The notes beneath the pieces were generated by a model, which ran no database searches, was not told the DNA's origin, and was given only the letters and a program-made list of their open reading frames with translations. From Kitasatospora aureofaciens (GTDB lineage: Bacteria; Actinomycetota; Actinomycetes; Streptomycetales; Streptomycetaceae): DNA of 64,000 bases. A program made the translations under genes and the position numbers. Shown here in pieces: positions 26,439 through 33,587 of the stretch. Positions within the stretch are counted from its first letter, which is position 1. Every line of letters starts with the position of its first letter. Location of the stretch: NCBI RefSeq assembly GCF_019192735.1, contig NZ_JAHTKP010000017.1, positions 91,142 through 155,141 of the forward strand, read 5' to 3'.

Positions 26439-27893
26439 ATGATGCAATCCGGCCCTACCCATGGCCCGCTGCTCTCCGCCGAACTGCTGGCACGCGAAGA
26501 CCTCCGCGCCGCTCTGGCGGAACACGACTTCGCCTCAGCGTTCAGCCTGATCAAGAAGTACGGCGGGCTCTCGCAAAACCGCATCGCGGCCGCCTGCCGG
26601 CTGACGCCGGGCAAGGTCTCAACGGTCATGTCCCGCGATCAAGAGATCACCTCCTACGAAGTGATCGCACGGATCGCCGACGGCCTGTCGATCCCGGGCC
26701 ACCTGGTGGGGTTGAGCCCACGCTCATGGGAAGAACAGCCAGCAACACCGCCGCCGCCTGGGCCCGCAGCACTGCTCGTTGATGACTTCCCATGGCAGCC
26801 AACCGCCACCACCAAGCTCGCAACTCAGCTGACAAGAACCGATCTCGCCATGGACAGACGCACCGCCACACGACTCATCGCGGCAGCCGCCTTCACCGGC
26901 ACCGCCCTTTTGGACCCGCTCGAAGGTTGGCTCGTCCCCCCAGCCGACGCCGAAGAACGCCGACGGCCAGGTCGACTCAGTGAGCACGACGTCACCCAGC
27001 TCGAACAGGCCGCCATCGCGTTCCGACGCTGGGACCATCAGTTCGGCGGTGGACTCCGGCTCAAGGCCGTCCTCGGCCAGCTCAATGAGACGGCCACCGC
27101 CCTCGAAGAGCGCCAACGCCCAGACACCGAGCGCCGCCTCTACTGCGTCATGGCACAGCTCGCAGGGACCGCCGCCACCATGGCATGGGACTCGGGCCAC
27201 CAACGTCGAGCACAGGACTACTACCGACTTGCTCTCCGCGCTGCCCACGCGGGCAACGACCAGCCGTTCGGAGCCAACGTCCTGGCCGGCATGGCGCGAC
27301 AGATGCTCTACGCGGACAGGCCAGCCGATGCGCTTGAGCTCATTCGCCTCGCCCAGGACGGCAGCCGCGAAATGAGCGGGACGCGAGTCTGCGCCATGCT
27401 GCGCACACGGGAGGCGTGGGCGTATGCGGCCACGGGCCGAATCACGGCCTTCCGCAGAGCAACCAGCCAGGCGGAGGAAGAGCTTGCCTCGGCCGGACGG
27501 CTGGACGAGGAGCCCCACTGGATTGCCTACTTCGACCAAGCCGAACTCGCGGGAGTTACCGGTGGCCGCATGCTCGATCTTGCGCGGGCAGACCCGCGCG
27601 CACATGCTGATGCCGCAGCCGAGCACATTCGAGCCGCCCTCTCCGTGCGCGGGGCAGAAGCCGGCCGTTCCCACGCACTTGATCGGATCGGCTTGGCAGA
27701 GACCCGCTTCCTGGCAGGCGACCTCACCGGCGCCGTTGAGGAGACCCGGTACGTGGTCGAGGCCGCCTCACGGACGCGGTCCAGCCGAGTCCGCAGCCAA
27801 CTGGGCGCGCTCTACCAGTACACCGTTGGCCGCTCGACGAACGCCGCCGTACGGGACGCCCGCGATAGCATCCGCGAGCTACTGGCGAACTGA
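26439..27893 (+). CDS. XRE-type regulator with C-terminal TPR-like domain
   Basis: 484 aa. The N-terminal HTH (about residues 25-85) contains GGLSQNRIAAACRLTPGKVSTVMSR. A linker with a hydrophobic stretch (LIAAAAFTGTALLDPLEGW) follows, then an alpha-helical, tetratricopeptide-like region (about 185-484). This architecture is widespread in Streptomyces beside ATP-binding regulators. The start was chosen for AAAGG at 8 nt; longer in-frame starts at 26346 and 26415 exist. Codon third positions are less GC-biased than in core neighbours, suggesting transfer. It is likely to control the divergent peptide-methyltransferase operon and its own operon with the SLOG gene. Confidence 0.85.
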   Translation: MMQSGPTHGPLLSAELLAREDLRAALAEHDFASAFSLIKKYGGLSQNRIAAACRLTPGKVSTVMSRDQEITSYEVIARIADGLSIPGHLVGLSPRSWEEQPATPPPPGPAALLVDDFPWQPTATTKLATQLTRTDLAMDRRTATRLIAAAAFTGTALLDPLEGWLVPPADAEERRRPGRLSEHDVTQLEQAAIAFRRWDHQFGGGLRLKAVLGQLNETATALEERQRPDTERRLYCVMAQLAGTAATMAWDSGHQRRAQDYYRLALRAAHAGNDQPFGANVLAGMARQMLYADRPADALELIRLAQDGSREMSGTRVCAMLRTREAWAYAATGRITAFRRATSQAEEELASAGRLDEEPHWIAYFDQAELAGVTGGRMLDLARADPRAHADAAAEHIRAALSVRGAEAGRSHALDRIGLAETRFLAGDLTGAVEETRYVVEAASRTRSSRVRSQLGALYQYTVGRSTNAAVRDARDSIRELLAN

Positions 27894-27908
27894 CCGAAGG
27901 GGAACGGC

Positions 27909-28394
27909 ATGGCAGTGATCGCAGTCACCGGGCACATGGACCTGACCGAGGACAGCGTCCAACCGGTCCGCGATGCGCTCCTGAAAGTGCTCTCCGCGTA
28001 TCCCCGTGACGAGCTGACCGGGCTGTCCTGCATCGCCAAGGGAGCCGACGCCCTGTTCGCCGACGCCGTCCTCTCACTCGGCGGGCGACTCGTCGTCGTG
28101 ATCCCGTCCGCCGACTACCGCGAGACCAAGGTCAAGCCCGACTACGTAGCCGAATTCGACCGCTTGTACCAAGCGGCGACCGACGTGGTCGTCATGCCCT
28201 TCGCAACAGCCAACCGCGAGGCGTACGAGGCCGCCAACAACGAGTTGCTTCGCCGCGCCGACCGCCTGGTAGCGGTATGGGACGGCCGGCCGGGCAACGG
28301 CCGGGGCGGGACCGCCGACACCGTGTCCGGTGCACAGGCCGCGGCGATCCCGGTGGACGTCGTATGGCCCGAAGGAGCCTCGCGGAAGGCCTGA
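27909..28394 (+). CDS. SLOG-domain nucleotide-binding protein
   Basis: 161-aa Rossmann-like protein. VTGHMDLT at the N-terminus, GLSCIAKGADALFADAVLSLGG in the middle and LVAVWDGRPGNGRGGTADTV near the C-terminus match the SLOG (SMF/DprA-LOG) superfamily members thought to bind nucleotide ligands. It starts 15 nt after the XRE stop with AAGGGGAA upstream, so it is in the same operon. The actual ligand and output are unknown. A true LOG-family gene lies just downstream beyond a terminator. Confidence 0.8.
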   Translation: MAVIAVTGHMDLTEDSVQPVRDALLKVLSAYPRDELTGLSCIAKGADALFADAVLSLGGRLVVVIPSADYRETKVKPDYVAEFDRLYQAATDVVVMPFATANREAYEAANNELLRRADRLVAVWDGRPGNGRGGTADTVSGAQAAAIPVDVVWPEGASRKA

Positions 28395-28422
28395 GCCAGG
28401 TGGGCGCTTCGGGACAACGACC

Positions 28423-28455
28423 CCCGGCGGCCTGCTCGTTGAGCAGGCCGCCGGG
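28423..28455 (+). terminator. Terminator after the SLOG gene
   Basis: A perfect 15-bp stem (CCCGGCGGCCTGCTC and complement) with a GTT loop, 29 nt after the stop. It marks the right edge of the accessory operon pair. Confidence 0.8.
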
Positions 28456-28534
28456 TGAGCAGGTCTTCAGAACGGGGCGGATGATCGGGCCACCATGCTG
28501 ATCACGCTCCGGGTGGCGTGATAGACCAGTCGGC

Positions 28535-29062
28535 ATGATGAATATCTGCGTCTTCTGCTCCGCGTACTCGCTCGATGACCGTTACACCGCCCCCGCCGCC
28601 GAGTTCGCCCGGCTGCTCGGGGAGGGCGGGCACACCCTGGTGTGGGGTGGCTCCAATGCCGGGCTGATGGGGCTGCTCGCCGATGAGGTGAAGGCGGCGG
28701 GCGGTCGGCTGGTCGGCGTGATGGTCGAGATGCTGAAGCACAAGGGGTACGTCGGCGCCGACGAGCTCGTCATGACGCGCGACCTCGCCGAGCGGAAGGC
28801 GGTCTTGGCCTCGCGGGCGGACGCGATCGTCGTCCTGGTGGGCGGGCTGGGCACCCTCGATGAGGTCACCGAGGTGCTGGAGCTCAAGAAGCACGGGATG
28901 TTCGACAAGCCGGTGGTCGTCCTCGACACCGAAGGGTTCTACACGGGCCTGCGGACCCAGCTGGAGCGGATGGACGCCGAGGGCTTCCTGCCCCGGCCGC
29001 TCGGCGAGCTGATCGGCTTCGCCGACACGCCGGCCCAGGTCTTCGAGCAGCTGAAGGCCTGA
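28535..29062 (+). CDS. LOG family protein (TIGR00730-type)
   Basis: 175 aa. WGGSNAGLMG and VGGLGTLDEVTE match the LOG nucleotide-binding signatures; the canonical PGGxGTxxE has Val in place of Pro. Members are often cytokinin riboside 5'-monophosphate phosphoribohydrolases that release free base from nucleotides. It is followed 13 nt later by the SDR gene, forming a two-gene unit. The ATG at 28535 is followed immediately by a second ATG, either of which could start translation. Confidence 0.88.
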   Translation: MMNICVFCSAYSLDDRYTAPAAEFARLLGEGGHTLVWGGSNAGLMGLLADEVKAAGGRLVGVMVEMLKHKGYVGADELVMTRDLAERKAVLASRADAIVVLVGGLGTLDEVTEVLELKKHGMFDKPVVVLDTEGFYTGLRTQLERMDAEGFLPRPLGELIGFADTPAQVFEQLKA

Positions 29063-29075
29063 GAGGATCGGGATC

Positions 29076-29765
29076 ATGGCTGCACATCTGATCACCGGCG
29101 CGGGCTCCGGCATCGGCGCCGTCGTCGCCGAGCGCCTCGCCGAACGCGGGGACGACCTCTGGCTGCTGGCCCGCGACGCCCGGCGGGCCGCCGAGTTGCG
29201 CGAGCGTTTCCCCGGGGCTCGGACGCTGGTCGGGGACCTCAAGGACCCGGCCAAGCTCTCCTGGGCCTTCGGGCATCAGGCGCTGCCCGTCGAATTGGAC
29301 TCCCTGTTGCACATCGCAGGCGTCGTCGAGCTCGGCCAGGTCGGCGAACTGCCGGTCAAGGCCTGGCAGGAGACGCTCAACGTCAACCTGGTCGCCCCCG
29401 CCGAGCTGACCCGCCTGCTGCTGCCCTCGCTGCGGCTCGTCAAGGGCCACGTGGTGTTCGTCAACTCCGGTGCCGGGCTCAACGCCCACGCCGACTGGTC
29501 GGCGTACGCGGCGAGCAAGCACGGCCTCAGGGCGCTCGCCGACTCGCTGCGCCACGAGGAGCACGCCAACGGCGTCCGGGTCACCTCCGTCTACCCGGGC
29601 CGTACCGCTACCGCGATGCAGGTCAAGGTCCACCAGCAGGAGGGCAAGGAGTACGACAGCGACCGCTGGATCGCCCCCGAGTCGGTGGCCAAGGCCGTCC
29701 TCGCCGCCCTCGACGCCTCCCGCGACGCGGAGATCACCGAGATCACCGTCCGCCCCGGGCACTGA
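29076..29765 (+). CDS. Short-chain dehydrogenase/reductase
   Basis: 229 aa classical SDR. The cofactor motif is TGAGSGIG at residues 7-14, and the catalytic motif YAASKHG follows VNSGAG, with Ser in place. The substrate is unknown. It is linked to the LOG gene. The segment 29104-29159 is duplicated exactly in the scar 5 kb upstream, so this locus took part in the rearrangement that placed the accessory genes. Confidence 0.9.
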   Translation: MAAHLITGAGSGIGAVVAERLAERGDDLWLLARDARRAAELRERFPGARTLVGDLKDPAKLSWAFGHQALPVELDSLLHIAGVVELGQVGELPVKAWQETLNVNLVAPAELTRLLLPSLRLVKGHVVFVNSGAGLNAHADWSAYAASKHGLRALADSLRHEEHANGVRVTSVYPGRTATAMQVKVHQQEGKEYDSDRWIAPESVAKAVLAALDASRDAEITEITVRPGH

Positions 29766-29789
29766 CTCCGGTACCGGCGCCGCGCACGT

Positions 29790-29963
29790 AGGGCCTGTCG
29801 TCAAACTCCCGCCTGCGTGGCGGCGTTGGGGCACGCGCCTCGCTGCGTTGTCGTCGGTCGCCGATGCTCCGCATCGCGTCCCTCCTCCGCCTTGCGATGC
29901 ACGCACCCCAACGCCGCCACGCCCGCCCTCCGGGCGGACGACGGGAGTTTGACGACAGGCCCT
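29790..29963. repeat. 174-bp long palindromic repeat, copy 2
   Basis: Same length and centre as the copy at 7501. Perfect 22-bp terminal inverted repeats (29790-29811 and 29942-29963) begin AGGGCCTGTCGTCAA. Relative to copy 1 the arms differ at four positions, each changed in both arms so pairing is kept. The inner arms (GTGGCGGCGTTGGGG and complement) also pair perfectly here. It ends 12 nt upstream of the MetE-like start, and its border supplies a TAGGCT hexamer that could be a -10 box. Confidence 0.88.
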
Positions 29964-29975
29964 AGGCTCGGACGG

Positions 29976-30986
29976 GTGAGCACCCCACACCCCTTCCCCG
30001 ACCTGCGCGGCGCCGCCACCGGCGTCGGCTCGCTGCCCGGCACCGACGCCCGCGAGGCCGCCAAGACCTCCACCGGGGCGCTGGAACACCTGCCGTTCCT
30101 CCCCGAACTGCCCGCCCGGGGCCCCGGCGCCGACATGATCGGGCGCTCCGCCGGCCTGCTGGTCGAGCTGTTCGCGCAGACCGAGCCGAGCGGCTGGCGC
30201 TTCGCCGACCGACCCGGCCGCGACACCAAGCGCGCCCACTCCTGGCTCGGCGAGGACCTGGACGCGCTGGAGGAGTTCACCCAGGGCTACCAGGGTGCGC
30301 TCAAGATCCAGGCCGTCGGGCCGTGGACGCTGGCCGCCTCCGTCGAGCTCAAGCACGGCGAGAAGGCCCTCGCCGACCGCGGCGCCTGCCGGGACATCGC
30401 CGGCTCGCTCACCGAGGGCCTGCGCCGCCACCTCGCCGAGGTCCGCAAACGGGTGCCCGGCGCGGAGGTCGTGCTCCAGCTCGACGAACCCTCGCTGCCC
30501 GCCGTGCTGGCAGGTGCAGTGAAGACCGCGAGTGGCTTCCAGCGGCTGCGCTCGGTGGACCGGCAGGTGGCGGAGGAGGTGCTGCGCGAGCTGATCCGCG
30601 GCCTCGACGCGCCGGTCGTGGTGCACTGCTGCGCGCCGCAGGTGCCGATCCCGCTGCTGCGCCGGGCCGGAGTGGCCGGCGTCTCGCTGGACTTCTCGCT
30701 ACTGACCGAGCGCGAGGACGACGACCTGGGCGAGGCGGTCGAGGCGGGCACGATGATCCTCGCCGGTGTCGTGCCCTCCACCGACCGGGCGGTGTCGGAC
30801 CCGGCCGGTAGTGTCCAGGGTGTCAGGACCTTGTGGCGCAGGCTCGGGTTCGCCCCGGAGCTGCTGGGCCGCCGCGTGCTGGTGACGCCGACCTGCGGGC
30901 TGGCCGGGGCCTCCCCGGCGTACGCGCGCAAGGCGCTGTCGCTTGCGGCGCGGGCGGCGCAGAGCCTGGTGGACAACCCGGAATGA
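29976..30986 (+). CDS. Cobalamin-independent methionine synthase-like (MetE C-terminal/UROD fold) protein
   Basis: 336 aa, less than half of full MetE, corresponding to its C-terminal catalytic barrel. GVGSLPGTD near the N-terminus, VLQLDEPSLPAVL, then VVHCCAP and TCGLAG supply the His/Cys zinc ligands used for thiol activation. The N-terminal MetE half is missing, as in stand-alone core methyltransferases. The GTG at 29976 lies just after the palindromic repeat with no Shine-Dalgarno; TAGGCT 7 nt upstream would give a leaderless mRNA. It lies 19 nt upstream of ligA. The substrate is uncertain. Confidence 0.82.
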   Translation: MSTPHPFPDLRGAATGVGSLPGTDAREAAKTSTGALEHLPFLPELPARGPGADMIGRSAGLLVELFAQTEPSGWRFADRPGRDTKRAHSWLGEDLDALEEFTQGYQGALKIQAVGPWTLAASVELKHGEKALADRGACRDIAGSLTEGLRRHLAEVRKRVPGAEVVLQLDEPSLPAVLAGAVKTASGFQRLRSVDRQVAEEVLRELIRGLDAPVVVHCCAPQVPIPLLRRAGVAGVSLDFSLLTEREDDDLGEAVEAGTMILAGVVPSTDRAVSDPAGSVQGVRTLWRRLGFAPELLGRRVLVTPTCGLAGASPAYARKALSLAARAAQSLVDNPE

Positions 30987-31005
30987 GAACGTAGGAGGGC
31001 TTGCG

Positions 31006-33276
31006 GTGGTGGCTGTCGAGGGCTGGGAGGACGTCCCGGCGGAGGTGCGCAGGCGGCATGCCGAGCTGGCGGCGGAGATCACCGACCACCGCGCCCGGTA
31101 CTACGGGCAGGACGCCCCGGTCGTCAGCGACGCCGAGTTCGACGCGCTGATGCGCGAGCTGGAGGCGATCGAGGCCGAGCACCCGGCCCTGGTCACCCCG
31201 GAGTCGCCGAGTCAGCGGGTCGGCGGCGCGCCCACCGAGCTGTTCGCCTCGGTCGAGCACCGCGAGCGGCTGCTCAGCCTCGACAACGCCATGGACGACG
31301 AGGAGCTCGCCGCCTGGGCCGAGCGGGTCGCCACCGAGCTGGCCGGCATCGACTACCACTACCTGTGCGAGCTCAAGGTGGACGGCCTGGCCGTCAACCT
31401 CACCTACGAGAACGGCCAGTTGGTGCAGGCCGCGACGCGCGGCGACGGCCGGGTCGGCGAGGACATCACCGCCAACGTCCGCACCATCAAGGAGATCCCG
31501 CACCGGCTCAAGGGCGCCAACATCCCCGAGCTGGTGGAGATCCGCGGCGAGGTCTACTTCCCGACCGAGGCGTTCGACGCGCTCAACGCCTCGTTCGCGG
31601 AGGAGAACGAGCGCCGCCGGCAGGAGAACGAGGAGCGCGCCAAGGAGGGCAAGCGGCCCCGGGCGATGATCCGGCTGTTCATGAACCCCCGCAACGCCGC
31701 CGCCGGTTCGCTTCGCCAGAAGGACCCGCACGTCACCGCCTCCCGCCCGCTGCACATGGTGGTGCACGGCATCGGCGCCCGGGTCGGCTTCGACATCGAC
31801 AACCAGTCGCACGCATACCAGCTGCTGCACGACTGGGGGCTGCCAACTGCCCGGCACAACAAGGTCGTGAAGACCCTCGACGAAGTACGGGCGTTCATCA
31901 AGCACTACGGCGAGCAGCGGCACTCGGTCGAGCACGAGATCGACGGCGTGGTCGTCAAGGTGGACGAGATCGCGCTGCAGGGCCGGCTCGGCGCCACCTC
32001 CAAGTCCCCGCGCTGGGCGATCGCCTGGAAGTACCCGCCGGAGGAGGTCACCGGCAGGCTGGCCGAGATCAAGGTCGGCATCGGCCGCACCGGCCGGGCC
32101 ACCCCGTACGCGGTGCTGGCCGAGCCGGTGAAGGTGGCCGGCTCGATGGTCCAGTACGCGACGCTGCACAACCAGCAGGTCGTCAAGGCCAAGGACGTCC
32201 TGCTCGGCGACACCGTGGTGCTGCGCAAGGCCGGTGACGTCATCCCGGAGATCCTCGGCCCGGTCTACGACCTGCGGGACGGCACCGAGCAGGCGTTCGT
32301 GATGCCCTCGCACTGCCCGGAGTGCGGCAGCGAGCTGCGCCCGATGGCCGAGGGGGACATCGACCTGCGCTGCCCCAACGCCCAGTTCTGCCCGGCCCAG
32401 ATCCGGGAGCGGATCGCCTTCCTCGGCGGCCGTTCCTCGCTGGACGTCGAGGGCCTGGGCTACGTCGCCGCCACCGCGCTGACCCAGCCGCTGGAGCCGG
32501 CCGAGGCGCCGGTGCGGAACGAGGGCGACATCTTCGGCCTGACCGAGGAGCAGCTGCTGCCGATCAAGGTGCTGGTGCGCGACCCGAAGACGGGCATGCC
32601 GAAGCTGGACGACGTCACGGGGGAGGAGAAGGAGGTGTTCTTCTTCGCCACCACCGCGGGCGCGGCCAAGAAGACCACCGGGCTGCTGCTGGAGAACCTG
32701 GACAAGGCGAAGGACCGGCCGCTCTGGCGCTACCTCAACGGACTGTCCATCCGTCACGTCGGCCCGGTGGCAGCCCAGGCGCTGGCGCATGAGTTCCGCG
32801 ACCTGGACGCGATCTTCGCGGCGGACGAGGAGCGGCTGGCCGCCACCGAGGGCGTCGGGCCCGGCACGGCCCGCTCGATCATCGAGTGGTACCAGGTCGA
32901 CTGGCACCGGGAGATCCTGGAGAAGTGGCGCGCGGCCGGCGTCCGCTTCACCGAGGAGTTCGCGGACGAGGACGAGGCGGAGCGCCCGCTGGAGGGCCTG
33001 ACCGTGGTCGTCACCGGCACGCTGGCCGGGCACACCCGGGACGGTGCCAAGGAGGCGCTGACCTCGCGCGGAGCGAAGGTGACCGGTTCGGTGTCGAAGA
33101 AGACCGATTTCGTGGTCGCCGGTGACAACCCCGGCTCCAAGTACGACAAGGCCGTGCAGCTCGGCCTGCCGATCCTGGACGACGCCGGCTTCGCCGTGCT
33201 GCTCGCCGACGGGCCGGAGGCGGCCCGCCGCCACCTGGGGCTTCCGGACGTCGAGGAGGCCCCCGTCAAGGGCTGA
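31006..33276 (+). CDS. ligA: NAD-dependent DNA ligase
   Basis: Seals nicks in DNA using NAD. 756 aa with the standard order: Ia, adenylation domain with K124 in LCELKVDGLAV, OB fold, zinc finger CPECGSELRP then RCPNAQFCPAQ, HhH repeats, and a C-terminal BRCT (about 675-745, LEGLTVVVTGTLAGHTRDGA). It is slightly longer than average because of a charged insert after the zinc finger (about 500-560). I chose the GTG at 31006, with GGAGGG 6 nt upstream; an earlier frame opening overlaps the upstream gene. Confidence 0.97.
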   Translation: MVAVEGWEDVPAEVRRRHAELAAEITDHRARYYGQDAPVVSDAEFDALMRELEAIEAEHPALVTPESPSQRVGGAPTELFASVEHRERLLSLDNAMDDEELAAWAERVATELAGIDYHYLCELKVDGLAVNLTYENGQLVQAATRGDGRVGEDITANVRTIKEIPHRLKGANIPELVEIRGEVYFPTEAFDALNASFAEENERRRQENEERAKEGKRPRAMIRLFMNPRNAAAGSLRQKDPHVTASRPLHMVVHGIGARVGFDIDNQSHAYQLLHDWGLPTARHNKVVKTLDEVRAFIKHYGEQRHSVEHEIDGVVVKVDEIALQGRLGATSKSPRWAIAWKYPPEEVTGRLAEIKVGIGRTGRATPYAVLAEPVKVAGSMVQYATLHNQQVVKAKDVLLGDTVVLRKAGDVIPEILGPVYDLRDGTEQAFVMPSHCPECGSELRPMAEGDIDLRCPNAQFCPAQIRERIAFLGGRSSLDVEGLGYVAATALTQPLEPAEAPVRNEGDIFGLTEEQLLPIKVLVRDPKTGMPKLDDVTGEEKEVFFFATTAGAAKKTTGLLLENLDKAKDRPLWRYLNGLSIRHVGPVAAQALAHEFRDLDAIFAADEERLAATEGVGPGTARSIIEWYQVDWHREILEKWRAAGVRFTEEFADEDEAERPLEGLTVVVTGTLAGHTRDGAKEALTSRGAKVTGSVSKKTDFVVAGDNPGSKYDKAVQLGLPILDDAGFAVLLADGPEAARRHLGLPDVEEAPVKG

Positions 33277-33587
33277 CCCGAGCGGCGGGTGGCCGAATCC
33301 GTCTTGTTATCGTCCTGATGCAACGTCACCGGGTGCCGTCCGGCGAATGCGGGCATGGTGTCACTGTGCGACACCCGGGCGCGGTGGCGCGTTTCCGGTT
33401 GTCCGAAAGTCTGCCCACCGGGTGGACCCCGGCATACCCTGGAGCGCAACAGAGTGTCAGCAGGGGTGGGGGCACCGGCTGAGCCGGTACTCCGCGGGGT
33501 CGCTCCATGCCCGGCAGCTGTCGGTACCGGCACGGTGCCTCACCGTAAGGCGGCCTGACGGGGCGGGCCCGACGGAGGACAGGGCTT
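33277..33587. other. Intergenic region between ligA and the GGDEF-EAL gene
   Basis: 311 nt without a gene. It holds a possible -10 TACCCT near 33434 and an ACGGAGGACAGG Shine-Dalgarno before 33588. I looked for and did not find the conserved core of a c-di-GMP riboswitch. Confidence 0.4.

Noticed and set aside
33277..33587. Cyclic-di-GMP riboswitch upstream of the GGDEF-EAL gene
   Set aside because: None of the conserved riboswitch core sequence could be found.
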